DNA of 33,412 nt from an uncultured Amylibacter sp. (GCA_905182285.1 CAJJAY010000041.1:1-33412), one strand, 5' to 3'. Positions 1 to 10,417 are shown, counted from the stretch's first letter. Numbers and translations: made by a program. The notes: generated by a model from the letters alone, not told the origin.

Positions 1-98
1 CTGCTAAAACTGCTGCGGCTAAAAAGCCAGCTGCTAAAACTGCTTCGGCTAAAAAGCCAGCTGCTAAAACTGCTTCGGCTAAAAAGCCAGCTGCTAAA
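1..98 (+). repeat. 30-bp in-frame tandem repeat coding for AAKTA(A/S)AKKP
   Basis: About three copies of a 30-base unit lie back to back (roughly 1-29, 30-59, 60-89), with a partial fourth at 90-98. Copies two and three are identical. Copy one differs at the Ala/Ser codon (gcg versus tcg). The period is a multiple of three, so copy-number change would lengthen or shorten the protein tail without a frameshift. The array may extend further left of the window. Confidence 0.9.
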
Positions 99-134
99 GC
101 AAAAACACAAAAAAAATCTAATTCTAAAAAATAA
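1..134 (+). CDS. nuoE: NuoE C-terminal tail (partial, 5' end outside window)
   Basis: This is the 3' end of a reading frame that is open from the window edge to the TAA at 132-134. The visible 43 residues are only Ala, Lys, Pro, Thr, Ser, Gln and Asn, built from near-identical ten-residue units (AAKTASAKKP) and closing in a lysine-rich end. No catalytic domain is visible. The assignment to NuoE, the 24 kDa [2Fe-2S] subunit of NADH:quinone oxidoreductase, is inferred from position just upstream of a DUF5337-like gene and nuoF. It also fits the knowledge that Rhodobacterales NuoE proteins often carry a long Ala/Lys/Pro-rich C-terminal extension. A histone-like or other basic-tailed protein cannot be excluded from this fragment alone. 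Confidence 0.6.
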   Translation, partial: AKTAAAKKPAAKTASAKKPAAKTASAKKPAAKAKTQKKSNSKK

Positions 135-162
135 CTATTTTGATTTAGATATAAATAATATT

Positions 163-182
163 GTTGGGCCTTAGGGGCCAAC
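163..182 (+). other. GC-rich intercistronic hairpin, nuoE to DUF5337 gene
   Basis: GTTGG (163-167) pairs with CCAAC (178-182), and CC (169-170) with GG (176-177), leaving one bulged G and a five-base loop. The stem is unusually GC-rich for this AT-rich spacer. There is no T-run after it, so it does not look like an intrinsic terminator. It sits 7 bases before the Shine-Dalgarno-like AGGAG (189-193) of the next gene. It could protect an mRNA 3' end after processing or tune translation of the downstream gene; both are inference. Confidence 0.35.
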
Positions 183-200
183 TCTAACAGGAGCCCATAA

Positions 201-410
201 TTGAAACTAATTGATCCAAAAAGTCGAAGCCAAACGCGTTTAGCCTCTTTAGTTATTTTGATTGCAATGGTTATTTGGATGATTTTGCAATGGGTCGGGG
301 GCAAGATTGGATTAGAGGCACGATATGTGTTTCTTCTTGATTTTTTTGCATTGGCGGCATTTGCCTGGTCGCTTTTGGTATTAATAAGAGTTTGGCGTAG
401 GCGCCAATGA
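201..410 (+). CDS. DUF5337-like small membrane protein in the nuo operon
   Basis: This 69-residue protein starts with TTG at 201, preceded by AGGAG at 189-193; no nearby ATG gives a better start. It has a short basic N-terminus, a hydrophobic segment at about residues 15-33 and a second at about 42-63, and ends in an Arg-rich tail (RVWRRRQ). This predicts a two-helix inner-membrane protein with both ends in the cytoplasm. Size, topology and position between nuoE and nuoF match the DUF5337 family, which I know from the nuo clusters of Rhodobacteraceae. Its function is unknown. A role as an accessory subunit or assembly factor of complex I is inference from position. The stop lies 19 bases before nuoF. 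Confidence 0.75.
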   Translation: MKLIDPKSRSQTRLASLVILIAMVIWMILQWVGGKIGLEARYVFLLDFFALAAFAWSLLVLIRVWRRRQ

Positions 411-429
411 CTAAGAAAGTTAAAAACTT

Positions 430-1725
430 ATGTTAAAAGACGAAGATCGCATTTTTACTAATCTTTACGGCATGCATGACAGGTCACTGAAAGGTGCTCA
501 GTCGCGTGGCCATTGGTCTCAAACAGCAAAGATTATAAAAAATGGCCATGATTGGATTATTGAAGAAATGAAAAAATCAGGTCTTCGCGGTCGTGGAGGT
601 GCAGGTTTTCCTACAGGCTTAAAGTGGTCCTTTATGCCTAAAGAGTCTGATGGTCGTCCAGCATACCTTGTAATTAATGCAGATGAATCAGAGCCTGGAA
701 CATGTAAAGATCGTGAAATTATGCGTAATGATCCACACGCACTTATAGAAGGAGCTTTAATTGCATCATTCGCAATGAATTCAAATGCTTGTTACATTTA
801 TATTCGCGGTGAATTTATACGTGAACGCGAAGCTCTTCAGCTGGCAATAGATGAATGTTATGAGGCTGGATTGGTAGGAAAAAATGCTGCAAAATCGGGG
901 TGGAATTTTGATATTTATCTTCACCACGGTGCGGGGGCGTATATTTGTGGTGAAGAGACAGCACTCCTTGAAAGCCTTGAGGGTAAAAAAGGCATGCCTC
1001 GTATGAAGCCACCATTCCCTGCTGGCGCCGGTTTGTATGGCTGCCCGACTACAGTAAATAATGTTGAATCTATTGCGGTAGTTCCAACAATTTTGCGTCG
1101 GGGAGGTGATTGGTTTAAGTCTTTTGGACGCGAAAACAATTATGGTACAAAATTATTTGCGATTTCTGGACACGTTAATAATCCTTGTGTCGTTGAAGAG
1201 GCTATGTCAATTCCACTTCAAGAACTATTAGAGCGCCATTGTGGTGGTGTTCGTGGCGGGTGGAAAAATTTAAAAGCTGTTATTCCAGGTGGTTCATCAG
1301 TGCCATTATTGCCTGCTGAAATTTGTAGTGAGGCTATTATGGACTTTGATTGGTTGAGAGAACAACGATCTGGATTAGGTACGGCGGCTGTGATCGTAAT
1401 GGATCAAAATACTGATGTTATAAAAGCTATATGGCGCTTATCAAAATTCTACAAACATGAAAGCTGCGGCCAATGCACTCCTTGTAGAGAAGGTACTGGC
1501 TGGATGATGCGTGTAATGGACAGGTTGGTTAAAGGTGACGCTGAACCTGAAGAAATTGATATGCTTTTAGACGTTACTAAGCAAGTTGAAGGCCATACTA
1601 TTTGTGCATTAGGAGATGCAGCTGCATGGCCTATTCAAGGATTAATACGCCACTTTAGGGATGAAATTGAAGATAGAATAAAACATAAAAGAAGTGGCCG
1701 TATTTCACAATTTGCAGCAGAATAG
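430..1725 (+). CDS. nuoF: NADH:quinone oxidoreductase subunit F (NADH/FMN-binding)
   Basis: NuoF binds NADH and FMN and passes electrons to the [4Fe-4S] cluster N3 in the peripheral arm of complex I. The 431-residue length is normal for the family. The glycine-rich FMN motif [12 protein letters not shown] lies at residues 52-63. The first 51-kDa signature ([10 protein letters not shown]) is followed by the conserved stretch through MPRMKPPFP. The second signature [12 protein letters not shown] supplies Cys346, Cys349 and Cys352, and Cys392 (in HTICALGD) is the fourth N3 ligand. All expected cofactor ligands are present. It sits between the DUF5337-like and DUF5333-like genes in the nuo operon. 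Confidence 0.97.
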   Translation: MLKDEDRIFTNLYGMHDRSLKGAQSRGHWSQTAKIIKNGHDWIIEEMKKSGLRGRGGAGFPTGLKWSFMPKESDGRPAYLVINADESEPGTCKDREIMRNDPHALIEGALIASFAMNSNACYIYIRGEFIREREALQLAIDECYEAGLVGKNAAKSGWNFDIYLHHGAGAYICGEETALLESLEGKKGMPRMKPPFPAGAGLYGCPTTVNNVESIAVVPTILRRGGDWFKSFGRENNYGTKLFAISGHVNNPCVVEEAMSIPLQELLERHCGGVRGGWKNLKAVIPGGSSVPLLPAEICSEAIMDFDWLREQRSGLGTAAVIVMDQNTDVIKAIWRLSKFYKHESCGQCTPCREGTGWMMRVMDRLVKGDAEPEEIDMLLDVTKQVEGHTICALGDAAAWPIQGLIRHFRDEIEDRIKHKRSGRISQFAAE

Positions 1726-1762
1726 ATAAAATTTTAATTTTATTGAATAAAAGGAAGTTTAA

Positions 1763-2167
1763 ATGCGTTTGGCAACTATCACACTATTTGGAATGATTAT
1801 GATGTGTCCTGCACCTGGCTACTCACAATCAGCATTGTGGGATGTTGAGGCTGTAAACAAAGGTTTATTTAATATTGGAATTGCACATGGTATCCGAAAG
1901 AATTGTGATTCAATAAAAGCAAATACTTTAGTTGGTATAAGCTATGTTTGGAAAATCATTGGTCATGCCACTGATGCTGGCTTCACTCTAAAAGAAACAA
2001 GAGAATTTATTAATAATGACACTGAAAAAGAAGTATTAAGATCAAGGGTAAAAAAATACCTTGTATCATTAGGATTAGACCCTGAAAAAAGTAATTCTCT
2101 TTGCAATCTTGGCAAAGAGGAAATTGTTAACAAAAGCCAAACTGGCAAACTACTAAGGATGAATTAG
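1763..2167 (+). CDS. DUF5333-like exported protein in the nuo operon
   Basis: This 134-residue protein has an N-terminal hydrophobic stretch (residues 3-18) ending near PGYSQ, typical of a Sec signal peptide, so the mature part should be periplasmic. The start is supported by AAGGAAG at 1751-1757. The mature region is mostly helical in character and carries two cysteines, Cys48 and Cys114, which could form a disulfide. Cys15 is not in a good lipobox. Position between nuoF and nuoG, size and signal peptide match DUF5333, a family I recall from Rhodobacteraceae nuo clusters; the Rhodobacter and Paracoccus clusters are known to carry unidentified reading frames between nuo genes. No enzymatic motif is visible. 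Involvement in complex I assembly or stability is inference from context only. Confidence 0.7.
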   Translation: MRLATITLFGMIMMCPAPGYSQSALWDVEAVNKGLFNIGIAHGIRKNCDSIKANTLVGISYVWKIIGHATDAGFTLKETREFINNDTEKEVLRSRVKKYLVSLGLDPEKSNSLCNLGKEEIVNKSQTGKLLRMN

Positions 2168-2171
2168 GCAC

Positions 2172-4193
2172 ATGTCTGATCTAAGAAAAATCATTATCGA
2201 TGGCCAAGAAGTTGAAGTTGAGGGGGCTATGACGCTTCTTCAAGCTTGTGAAGTTGCAGATGTTGAGATTCCAAGATTTTGTTATCATGAGCGTTTAACA
2301 ATAGCTGGTAACTGTCGAATGTGTTTGGTTGAAGTAGTTGGTGGACCGCCAAAACCTGCAGCTTCATGCGCAATGCAAGTGCGCGATGTCCGTGGAGGTC
2401 GTAATGGTGAGTTACCAGAAATTAAGACTACTTCACCTATGGTCAAAAAGGCACGTGAAGGCGTTATGGAATTTTTATTAATTAATCATCCGTTAGATTG
2501 TCCTATATGTGACCAAGGTGGTGAGTGTGATCTTCAAGATCAAGCTATGGCCTATGGTGTGGATTTCTCACGATTTAGAGAGCCTAAGCGCGCTGTTGAT
2601 AATCTAGATTTAGGTCCATTAGTTGAAACAACTATGACACGATGTATATCCTGTACTAGATGTGTAAGGTTTACTACTGAAGTAGCTGGCATTACTCAGA
2701 TGGGCCAGACAGGTCGCGGTGAAGATGCCGAAATCACATCGTACCTTAATGAAACATTAGACAGTGAGCTTCAAGGTAACATAATTGATTTATGTCCTGT
2801 TGGTGCGCTAACTTCTAAACCATATGCCTTTACAGCTCGTCCCTGGGAATTAATGAAAACTGAGACTATTGATGTTATGGATGCTCTTGGATCCAATATT
2901 CGGGTTGATACAAAAGGCCGTGAGGTAATGCGGATCCTTCCTAGGAATCATGATGATATAAATGAAGAATGGATTTCAGATAAAACAAGATTTGTATGGG
3001 ACGGATTACGCCGTCAGCGACTTGATCAGCCATATGTTCGTAAGAATGGTAAATTGAAACCTGTATCTTGGGATGAGGCATTTTCTGCAATAAATAAAGC
3101 TATTGACGGCAAGAAAATAGCAGCAATAGCAGGTGATCTAGTGTCTGTGGAGGCGATGTTTGCGTTAAATAAAATGATAAAAGATTTGGGTGGAAACTCA
3201 GAATGCCGTGTTGATGATGCTAAATTGCCTGCTGGAAATCGTGCAGCATATGTTGGAACTGCAAAAATAGAAGATATAGATAATGCTGAAGCTATATATT
3301 TAATTGGAACAAATCCAAGAACAGAAGCACCTGTTTTAAATGCGAGAATTAGAAAATCTTACATGAATGGTGCTGATATTAAATTAATTGGTAACCAAGT
3401 TGATTTAACATATAAATATAAGCACATTGGGAATGATCGCAAATCATTTGATCTATTAAGTTCAAATGAAGAAATAAATAGCCTAACAAAAAAGAACTCT
3501 TTAATAATCATAGGGCAAGGTGCACTTCTTGATGCTGATGGTGAAGCAGTATTAGCAGCAGCGCAAAACTTTGCAAAAAATACAAACTCAAAGCTATTAA
3601 TATTACATACAGCAGCAGCACGTGTTGGTGGAATGGATATTGGATTTAACACAAAAGGTGGAATTAATGCGGCCTTAAAAGATGCAGAGGTGGTTTTTAA
3701 TTTAGGTGCAGATGAATTGCGAATTTCTGATACCCCATTTGTTGTATATCAAGGATCACATGGTGACAGAGGAGCTCACAGAGCGAATGTCATATTGCCT
3801 TCTGCTGCATATACTGAGGAAAGTGGAATTTTTGTAAATACAGAAGGCCGTGTCCAAATGGCTGAACGAGCAGGGTTTCCTCCCGGCCAAGCAAAGGAAA
3901 ACTGGGCAATATTACGAGCATTATCAGCAGTTTTAAATGTAAAATTACCATTTGATAGTTTAAATTCTTTACGTGCAGAATTGTATAAAGAATTTCCAGA
4001 AATGAATAATTTTGATCAAGTAAGAGTTAACTCAGGTAAAGACTTAAAGCAAAAAGCATTAGGTAAAGCCACATTTAAGTATGCCATATCTGATCATTAT
4101 TTAACTAACCCAATAGCGCGAGCTTCTGAGGTTATGGCTGAACTATCAAAAAACACAAAAGAACGTGCCGCTTTGGCCGTAGCCGCTGAATAG
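2172..4193 (+). CDS. nuoG: NADH:quinone oxidoreductase subunit G (iron-sulfur)
   Basis: NuoG carries several Fe-S clusters of the electron wire in the peripheral arm. The 673-residue protein has an N-terminal [2Fe-2S] ferredoxin domain with Cys37, Cys48, Cys51 and Cys66. The His-Cys3 motif follows with His106, Cys110, Cys113 and Cys119 (N5 cluster). A second [4Fe-4S] motif has Cys158, Cys161, Cys164 and Cys208 (N4). The rest is a molybdopterin-oxidoreductase-like domain that is degenerate in this family, near the usual size for alphaproteobacteria. The extra cysteine motif for cluster N7, found in some bacteria such as E. coli, is not evident. It starts 4 bases after the DUF5333-like gene, with AAGGA at 2155-2159. 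Confidence 0.97.
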   Translation: MSDLRKIIIDGQEVEVEGAMTLLQACEVADVEIPRFCYHERLTIAGNCRMCLVEVVGGPPKPAASCAMQVRDVRGGRNGELPEIKTTSPMVKKAREGVMEFLLINHPLDCPICDQGGECDLQDQAMAYGVDFSRFREPKRAVDNLDLGPLVETTMTRCISCTRCVRFTTEVAGITQMGQTGRGEDAEITSYLNETLDSELQGNIIDLCPVGALTSKPYAFTARPWELMKTETIDVMDALGSNIRVDTKGREVMRILPRNHDDINEEWISDKTRFVWDGLRRQRLDQPYVRKNGKLKPVSWDEAFSAINKAIDGKKIAAIAGDLVSVEAMFALNKMIKDLGGNSECRVDDAKLPAGNRAAYVGTAKIEDIDNAEAIYLIGTNPRTEAPVLNARIRKSYMNGADIKLIGNQVDLTYKYKHIGNDRKSFDLLSSNEEINSLTKKNSLIIIGQGALLDADGEAVLAAAQNFAKNTNSKLLILHTAAARVGGMDIGFNTKGGINAALKDAEVVFNLGADELRISDTPFVVYQGSHGDRGAHRANVILPSAAYTEESGIFVNTEGRVQMAERAGFPPGQAKENWAILRALSAVLNVKLPFDSLNSLRAELYKEFPEMNNFDQVRVNSGKDLKQKALGKATFKYAISDHYLTNPIARASEVMAELSKNTKERAALAVAAE

Positions 4194-4204
4194 AGGGTTT
4201 AAAT

Positions 4205-5263
4205 ATGGATTTTTTTCAAACTAATCTAGGTATTTTTCTAACTATTTTAGGACAAACTTTACTTGTTCTTGGATTTGTTATGATTAGCCTTCTACTATTA
4301 GTTTATGGCGATAGAAAAATTTGGGGTGCAGTTCAAATGCGACGAGGTCCCAATGTGGTTGGGCCTTGGGGCATTTTGCAAACAGTTGCTGATGCACTAA
4401 AGTATGTCTTTAAAGAAGTTGTAGTTCCTGCTGGGGCGGATAAAACTGTATTTTTTCTTGCCCCATTAGTTTCATTTATCTTAGCTGCGATAGCTTGGGC
4501 AGTAATTCCTTTTAATGGTAGGTGGATTTTAGCAGATCTCAATGTAGCTGTACTATATGTTTTTGCTGTATCGTCTTTAGAGGTTTATGGAGTGATCATG
4601 GGTGGATGGGCTTCGAATTCAAAATATCCATTCCTTGGATCATTGCGCTCTGCCGCCCAAATGATTTCATATGAGGTTTCGATTGGTTTTATAATTATAG
4701 GTATCATTATTTCAACTGGATCACTGAGTTTTATTAATATCGTTGAAGCTCAATCAGGATCTTATGGCTTATTAAATTGGTATTGGTTGCCACATTTACC
4801 TATGGTTTTCTTGTTTTTCATATCAGCTTTAGCTGAAACAAATAGACCACCTTTTGATTTGCCAGAAGCAGAATCTGAACTAGTTGCTGGTTATCAAGTT
4901 GAGTATTCATCCACCCCATTTTTATTATTCATGGCTGGAGAATATATTGCGATTTGGTTGATGTGCGCGCTAACTACTATTTTATTCTTTGGTGGATGGT
5001 TATCTCCTTTACCAGATTCGTGGATAGAATATATGCCATTTTTAGGTCATGGCGCCCTCTGGATGGTCCTCAAAATGGGATTTTTCTTTTTCTTATTCGC
5101 TATGGTTAAAGCAATAACACCGCGTTACCGATATGATCAGTTGATGAGATTAGGTTGGAAAGTCTTCTTACCATTTTCACTTGCTTGGGTAGTTTTGGTG
5201 GCTTTTCTTGCTCAATATGGTGCATTTGGAGGCGCTTATGCAAGATGGACAATAGGTGGGTAA
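4205..5263 (+). CDS. nuoH: NADH:quinone oxidoreductase subunit H (membrane, quinone chamber)
   Basis: NuoH is the membrane subunit at the junction of the two arms of complex I and forms part of the quinone-binding chamber. The 352-residue protein has about eight hydrophobic membrane segments. The hallmark cytoplasmic loop beginning [20 protein letters not shown] starts at Glu211. An early loop holds [19 protein letters not shown]. The start is 11 bases after nuoG with AGAGGG at 4192-4197. Both ends look complete. A 201-base spacer follows before nuoI, the longest gap inside this operon. Confidence 0.97.
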   Translation: MDFFQTNLGIFLTILGQTLLVLGFVMISLLLLVYGDRKIWGAVQMRRGPNVVGPWGILQTVADALKYVFKEVVVPAGADKTVFFLAPLVSFILAAIAWAVIPFNGRWILADLNVAVLYVFAVSSLEVYGVIMGGWASNSKYPFLGSLRSAAQMISYEVSIGFIIIGIIISTGSLSFINIVEAQSGSYGLLNWYWLPHLPMVFLFFISALAETNRPPFDLPEAESELVAGYQVEYSSTPFLLFMAGEYIAIWLMCALTTILFFGGWLSPLPDSWIEYMPFLGHGALWMVLKMGFFFFLFAMVKAITPRYRYDQLMRLGWKVFLPFSLAWVVLVAFLAQYGAFGGAYARWTIGG

Positions 5264-5464
5264 TGCATAATTAAAATGGATAATACTACAAGCAAGTTTA
5301 TGGATCAGTATATTAAAGTAATTTTTGTTAAATAATTTAATAAGTTTATCAATAATGAGTGCTTTGTTGTTGAAGAAAACTTGAATTTATATATCTACGG
5401 CGTTGTTGTGCTATCTACTTAAAAAGCATGACACGTCTAAAATTAAAAGGCTAAGGAGATAAAA
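5264..5464 (+). other. 201-base spacer inside the nuo operon (nuoH-nuoI)
   Basis: No credible gene is present. The longest ATG frame seen is 19 codons, from 5276. The spacer is AT-rich and ends in a strong Shine-Dalgarno sequence (AAGGAGAT at about 5454-5461) for nuoI. A short TGCT/AGCA inverted repeat lies near 5409-5429 but is weak. No convincing -35/-10 pair or terminator could be read. It is conspicuous because other junctions in this operon are a few bases long or overlap. It may be the remnant of one of the unidentified reading frames known at this kind of site in related nuo clusters (inference). Confidence 0.5.
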
Positions 5465-5956
5465 ATGTCATTTGACTATGTACGTGCTGGAAAATACTTT
5501 TTATTGGCAGATTTTTTCGTTGGCATGAAATTAGGTTTGAAATATTTTTTTAAGCCTAAGGCAACATTAAATTACCCTCATGAAAAAGGCCCTTTATCTC
5601 CGCGTTTCAGAGGTGAGCATGCATTACGAAGATATGCAAATGGTGAAGAGAGGTGTATTGCTTGCAAATTATGTGAAGCTGTATGTCCAGCTCAAGCTAT
5701 AACTATTGATGCTGAACCTCGTGAAGATGGATCACGTAGAACTACGCGTTATGATATTGACATGACAAAGTGTATTTATTGCGGCTTTTGCCAAGAAGCA
5801 TGCCCTGTTGATGCTATTGTAGAAGGACCAAATTTTGAATTTGCTACTGAAACACGCGAAGAGCTTTTTTATAATAAAGATAAACTACTTTCCAATGGAG
5901 ATCGTTGGGAAGCAGAAATATCTCGAAATCTAGAACTTGATGCTCCATATCGCTAG
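5465..5956 (+). CDS. nuoI: NADH:quinone oxidoreductase subunit I (2x[4Fe-4S])
   Basis: NuoI is the ferredoxin-like subunit holding clusters N6a and N6b, which pass electrons toward N2 next to the quinone site. The 163-residue protein contains both CxxCxxCxxxCP motifs: Cys64, 67, 70, 74 and Cys103, 106, 109, 113. The N-terminal amphipathic segment (residues about 11-30, [19 protein letters not shown]) is typical of the membrane-facing helix. The start is fixed by AAGGAG about 5 bases upstream. Five bases separate it from nuoJ. Confidence 0.97.
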   Translation: MSFDYVRAGKYFLLADFFVGMKLGLKYFFKPKATLNYPHEKGPLSPRFRGEHALRRYANGEERCIACKLCEAVCPAQAITIDAEPREDGSRRTTRYDIDMTKCIYCGFCQEACPVDAIVEGPNFEFATETREELFYNKDKLLSNGDRWEAEISRNLELDAPYR

Positions 5957-5961
5957 GAATA

Positions 5962-6579
5962 ATGATGACTGTTACCTTATTCGCATTTTATCTTTTCTCA
6001 ATTACGGCTGTGATGTCTGCATTATTCGTCGTAGTTGCTCGTAATCCTGTTCATTCAGTTTTATGGCTCATACTTACTTTTTTCTCAGCCGCATCCATGT
6101 TTGTACTCATGGGGGCTGAATTCGTCGCGATGCTTTTAGCAATAGTTTATGTAGGAGCAGTAGCAGTATTGTTTTTATTTGTTGTTATGATGTTAGATGT
6201 TGATTTTGTTGAGCTAAAATCAGGTATGCAAAAATACTTTCTTATTGGATCGTCAATAGGATTGGTGTTGCTTATGGAGCTTGGTCTTGTGATTAGTCAT
6301 TGGAAAGTTGCACCTGAAGCTGGGAGCTTATTACAATCACCAACTCCATCTATAGATGAAACTCACAACACATTGGCTTTAGGCCAAATACTTTATAGCG
6401 ATTATATTTATTTATTCCAAATCGCAGGTTTGATACTTTTAACAGCAATGATTGGTGCAATTGTTTTAACTCTTCGCCATCGAACTGATGTTAAAAGGCA
6501 AAATGTTGTAGATCAAATGCAACGGGACCCAGCAGATGCAATGGAAGTTATAACAGTCAAGTCGGGGCAAGGATTATGA
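5962..6579 (+). CDS. nuoJ: NADH:quinone oxidoreductase subunit J (membrane)
   Basis: NuoJ is a small membrane subunit of complex I next to NuoH and NuoK. The 205-residue protein has five hydrophobic segments, with the conserved run [19 protein letters not shown] around residues 61-79, typical of the family. Two adjacent ATG codons (5962 and 5965) could both serve as the start; the first is annotated. Its TGA overlaps the nuoK ATG as ATGA at 6576-6579, suggesting translational coupling. Confidence 0.96.
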   Translation: MMTVTLFAFYLFSITAVMSALFVVVARNPVHSVLWLILTFFSAASMFVLMGAEFVAMLLAIVYVGAVAVLFLFVVMMLDVDFVELKSGMQKYFLIGSSIGLVLLMELGLVISHWKVAPEAGSLLQSPTPSIDETHNTLALGQILYSDYIYLFQIAGLILLTAMIGAIVLTLRHRTDVKRQNVVDQMQRDPADAMEVITVKSGQGL

Positions 6580-6881
6580 TACCAGTTGAATATTATCTCA
6601 CGGTTGCAGCTTTATTGTTTGTTATCGGAATTTTTGGAATATTTTTGAACCGAAAAAATGTGATTGTTATATTAATGTCTATAGAGTTAATGCTTCTAGC
6701 TGTTAATATAAATTTTGTTGCTTTTTCCACCCATTTAAATGATTTGGCTGGACAGGTATTTACATTGTTTATTTTAACTGTCGCTGCTGCTGAGGCAGCA
6801 ATTGGTTTAGCAATACTAGTTTGTTTCTTTAGGGTTCGAGGAACCATTGCAGTTGAAGATATTAATGTGATGAAAGGCTAA
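6576..6881 (+). CDS. nuoK: NADH:quinone oxidoreductase subunit K (membrane)
   Basis: NuoK is a three-helix membrane subunit forming part of the proton path. The protein has the standard length of 101 residues. The two functionally important membrane glutamates are present as Glu37 (in [11 protein letters not shown]) and Glu73 (in [11 protein letters not shown]), corresponding to E. coli Glu36 and Glu72. It overlaps nuoJ by four bases and ends three bases before nuoL. Confidence 0.97.
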   Translation: MIPVEYYLTVAALLFVIGIFGIFLNRKNVIVILMSIELMLLAVNINFVAFSTHLNDLAGQVFTLFILTVAAAEAAIGLAILVCFFRVRGTIAVEDINVMKG

Positions 6882-6884
6882 TCC

Positions 6885-8861
6885 ATGGAAATGATTTTGT
6901 TATTCGCACCGTTAGTCGGTTCCATTATTTGTGGATTTGGCCATCGCATTATTGGCGAAAAAATGGCTATGTTTGTATCTACTGGTGCTCTATTCCTATC
7001 AGCAATATTATCATGGATAATTTTTACTAAATTTCAGGGTGAAGGTTATACTATTTCACTTTTCCGCTTTATTGAAAGTGGGAGTTTATCGGCTGATTGG
7101 TCTATTCGAGTTGATCGTCTAACAGCAATAATGCTCGTTGTTATAAATACAGTTTCTGCACTGGTACATTTATATTCTTGGGGCTACATGGATAAAGATC
7201 CTCAATGGAAAGAAGGTGAAAGTTATAAGCCACGCTTCTTTGCATATTTATCTTTCTTTACATTTGCGATGCTGATGCTTGTCACTTCTGATAATTTGTT
7301 ACAAATGTTTTTTGGTTGGGAGGGTGTCGGTGTAGCATCTTATCTCCTTATTGGTTTCTACTATCGCAAACCAACTGCGGGTGCTGCTGCTATGAAAGCA
7401 TTTATAGTTAATCGAGTAGGTGACTTTGGTTTTGCTTTAGGAATATTTGGATTATTTTACATGACTGGTAGCATAAACTTTTCTGAAGTTTTAGATCCAC
7501 ACAACGCCAAAGAATTAAGCAAAACTACTTTTAAATTTTTATCATGGCAACTGAATGCATTAGAAGTAATCACAATGTTATTGTTTATAGGCGCCATGGG
7601 AAAATCTGCCCAATTAATGTTACATACTTGGTTGCCAGACGCCATGGAGGGACCAACTCCTGTGTCTGCATTAATACATGCTGCAACAATGGTTACAGCT
7701 GGTGTATTTATGGTATGTAGACTTTCACCGTTGATGGAATATGCAACCTTTACACCAAATTTCATTGTTATAATTGGTGCAACAACGGCATTTTTTGCTG
7801 CTACAGTTGGATTGGTTCAAAACGACATTAAACGTGTTATTGCATATTCAACCTGTTCACAATTGGGATACATGTTTGTTGCTGCTGGTGTTGGTGCTTA
7901 TGGAGCGGCAATGTTCCACCTGTTTACTCACGCATTTTTTAAGGCGATGTTATTTTTAGGTGCAGGATCAGTTATCCATGCAATGCATCATGAACAAGAT
8001 ATGAGAAATTATGGAGCCCTAAGAAAAAAAATCCCATATACATTTGCAGCAATGATGATTGGTACATTAGCTATTACTGGTGTTGGCATTCCATTAACTC
8101 ATCTTGGGTTTGCAGGATTTTTATCTAAAGACGCTATAATTGAGAGTGCATATGGAGCAGGAACCGGTGTCGGGCAATATGCTTTTATAATGTTGGTCAT
8201 TGCTGCAGCAATGACAAGTTTCTATTCATGGCGTCTAATATTTCTTACGTTCTACGGAAAAGCTCGCGGCAATGCACACACGCATGACCATGCACACGAA
8301 AGCCCGCTTGTAATGATTGTTCCTCTAATTGTTTTAGCTTTTGGCGCTATTTTTGCTGGAATGATTTGGTATGAAGATTTCTTTGGAAACCATTGGGAAG
8401 AGTTTTTTGGCTCATCTTTGTATGCAAATCACGATACAAATCATGTTGTTCATGATGCTCATTATGTGGCTAATTGGGTAAAAGCTTCTCCTTTCGTTGC
8501 TATGTTATTTGGATTTTTAATGGCAATGTGGTTTTATATTTGGTCACCAGAAAATCCTGCTAAATTGGCAAAACAACAAAATTCAATTTATAAATTCTTT
8601 TTAAATAAATGGTATTTTGATGAGCTTTATGAAATTATTTTTGTTCGACCAACTAAGTGGTTGGGTGATTTCCTTTGGAAAAAAGGTGATGGATCTTTTA
8701 TTGATGGAGGCATCAATGGAATAGCATTGGGAATTATTCCATTGTTAACTCGTAAATATCAAGCGATGCAATCTGGTTACTTGTTTCACTATGCATTTAC
8801 TATGGTCATAGGGGTAGCAGTGATTGTTACATGGTTTGCGCTTACTGGGGGATCCAACTAA
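6885..8861 (+). CDS. nuoL: NADH:quinone oxidoreductase subunit L (antiporter-like)
   Basis: NuoL is the distal antiporter-like proton-pumping subunit with a long lateral helix at its C-terminus. The 658-residue protein keeps the key charged membrane residues: Glu146 in [16 protein letters not shown] and Lys240 in [20 protein letters not shown] His-rich loop ([10 protein letters not shown]) follows at about residues 464-473, and the C-terminal lateral helix and last membrane segment appear intact. A second ATG two codons in (6891) is possible. Its TAA shares a base with the nuoM ATG (TAATG at 8859-8863). Confidence 0.97.
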   Translation: MEMILLFAPLVGSIICGFGHRIIGEKMAMFVSTGALFLSAILSWIIFTKFQGEGYTISLFRFIESGSLSADWSIRVDRLTAIMLVVINTVSALVHLYSWGYMDKDPQWKEGESYKPRFFAYLSFFTFAMLMLVTSDNLLQMFFGWEGVGVASYLLIGFYYRKPTAGAAAMKAFIVNRVGDFGFALGIFGLFYMTGSINFSEVLDPHNAKELSKTTFKFLSWQLNALEVITMLLFIGAMGKSAQLMLHTWLPDAMEGPTPVSALIHAATMVTAGVFMVCRLSPLMEYATFTPNFIVIIGATTAFFAATVGLVQNDIKRVIAYSTCSQLGYMFVAAGVGAYGAAMFHLFTHAFFKAMLFLGAGSVIHAMHHEQDMRNYGALRKKIPYTFAAMMIGTLAITGVGIPLTHLGFAGFLSKDAIIESAYGAGTGVGQYAFIMLVIAAAMTSFYSWRLIFLTFYGKARGNAHTHDHAHESPLVMIVPLIVLAFGAIFAGMIWYEDFFGNHWEEFFGSSLYANHDTNHVVHDAHYVANWVKASPFVAMLFGFLMAMWFYIWSPENPAKLAKQQNSIYKFFLNKWYFDELYEIIFVRPTKWLGDFLWKKGDGSFIDGGINGIALGIIPLLTRKYQAMQSGYLFHYAFTMVIGVAVIVTWFALTGGSN

Positions 8862-10402
8862 TGGATAATCTTTTGTCTATTGTAATATTTCTTCCAACAG
8901 TAGCAGCTTTAATTCTGGCTGTTATTCTAAGAGGTGAAGATGAATTATCGCAAAGAAATGCTAAAATCTTGGCGTTAATTGCAACATTGGCTACTTTTAT
9001 TATTAGTTTACCATTGCTTACTCAGTTTGATCCAAAAAATACTGGTTTTCAGTTTGTTGAAGAATACGATTGGCTTGCTGGGTTAAAATATAAAGTTGGT
9101 CTTGATGGTATCAGTATACTATTCGTTATGTTAACAACTTTTCTGATGCCAATTGTAATTGGAGCATGTTGGACAGTTAGATCTCGTGTTAAAGAATATA
9201 TGATTATGTTTCTAATTCTTGAAACAATGATGTTAGCTGTTTTCAGTTCTTTAGACATTATACTTTTTTACGTTGTTTTCGAAGCTGGATTAATCCCAAT
9301 GTTCTTAATTGTTGGCATTTGGGGCGGGAAAGATCGAATATACGCAGCCTTTAAACTGTTCTTATATACATTACTTGGATCAGTTTTAATGTTGATTGCT
9401 ATTATTTACATGTGGTTTGAAGCTGGCTCGACAGATATTCCTACCTTAATGCAGCATGAATTCTCATCTGAAAATATGATATTATTTGGTATAACAATAG
9501 TTGGTGGCATCCAGTCTTTATTATTCTTAGGCTTCTTTGCCTCATTTGCAGTCAAAATGCCAATGTGGCCTGTCCACACTTGGTTGCCAGATGCACACGT
9601 GCAGGCACCAACAGCTGGTTCAGTTGTTTTAGCAGCTATTCTATTGAAAATGGGTGGTTATGGATTTTTACGATTTAGCTTACCGATGTTTCCTGTTGGA
9701 TCAGAAGTAATGGCAACTTTTGTAATGACACTTTCTGTAATAGCAATAATTTACACTTCCCTAGTAGCACTCGTTCAACAAGATATGAAGAAATTGATTG
9801 CCTATTCTTCCGTCGCTCATATGGGCTTTGTTACTATGGGGATTTTTGCTTTAAACAAACAAGGATTAGATGGTGCAATCTTCCAAATGCTTAGCCATGG
9901 GTTTATATCAGCAGCGTTATTTTTAGGTGTTGGTGTGATTTATGATAGAATGCACACTCGAGATATTGATGCATACGGTGGAATAGTTATTCGAATGCCA
10001 GTTTATGCTCTGATATTTATGCTTTTTACTATGGCAAATGTGGGATTACCAGGTACATCTGGATTTGTTGGTGAATTCTTGACTTTAACTGCTGCATTTA
10101 AAGCAAATACATGGATAGCTTTTGGAGCAACAAGTGGGGTTATTTTATCTGCAGGGTACGCATTGTGGTTATATCGGCGTGTGGTTTTTGGAGATTTGGT
10201 AAAAGAAAGTTTAAAGGGAATATCTGATATGGATATGCGTGAAAAACTACTCATGGCTCCACTAATTGTTATGACCATATTATTAGGAATTTATCCTGCA
10301 TTAATTTTAGATTTAATCGGTCCATCTGTTAATGCTTTATTAGAACAAGTACATGCTGCCCAAGGAGTTATAATTGATGCAACTTCTAAAGCCATTCATT
10401 AA
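8861..10402 (+). CDS. nuoM: NADH:quinone oxidoreductase subunit M (antiporter-like)
   Basis: NuoM is the middle antiporter-like proton-pumping subunit. I place the start at ATG 8861, overlapping the nuoL stop by one base and preceded by GGGGGA (8847-8852). An upstream in-frame ATG at 8831 would add ten residues inside nuoL and does not match the family N-terminus. The resulting protein is 513 residues. Glu141 ([17 protein letters not shown]) and Lys232 ([16 protein letters not shown]) match the essential charged residues of the E. coli protein. About fourteen hydrophobic segments are visible. NuoN follows after 15 bases. Confidence 0.96.
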   Translation: MDNLLSIVIFLPTVAALILAVILRGEDELSQRNAKILALIATLATFIISLPLLTQFDPKNTGFQFVEEYDWLAGLKYKVGLDGISILFVMLTTFLMPIVIGACWTVRSRVKEYMIMFLILETMMLAVFSSLDIILFYVVFEAGLIPMFLIVGIWGGKDRIYAAFKLFLYTLLGSVLMLIAIIYMWFEAGSTDIPTLMQHEFSSENMILFGITIVGGIQSLLFLGFFASFAVKMPMWPVHTWLPDAHVQAPTAGSVVLAAILLKMGGYGFLRFSLPMFPVGSEVMATFVMTLSVIAIIYTSLVALVQQDMKKLIAYSSVAHMGFVTMGIFALNKQGLDGAIFQMLSHGFISAALFLGVGVIYDRMHTRDIDAYGGIVIRMPVYALIFMLFTMANVGLPGTSGFVGEFLTLTAAFKANTWIAFGATSGVILSAGYALWLYRRVVFGDLVKESLKGISDMDMREKLLMAPLIVMTILLGIYPALILDLIGPSVNALLEQVHAAQGVIIDATSKAIH

Positions 10403-10417
10403 AGGGGTATCAAAGCT

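Noticed and set aside
5276-5335. 19-codon ORF in the nuoH-nuoI spacer
   Set aside because: No ribosome site, no similarity recognised, low complexity; not supported as a gene.
8831-8860. Upstream ATG giving a ten-residue longer NuoM
   Set aside because: It lies inside nuoL, lacks a ribosome site, and the ATG at 8861 has GGGGGA ahead, overlaps the nuoL stop neatly and matches the family N-terminus.
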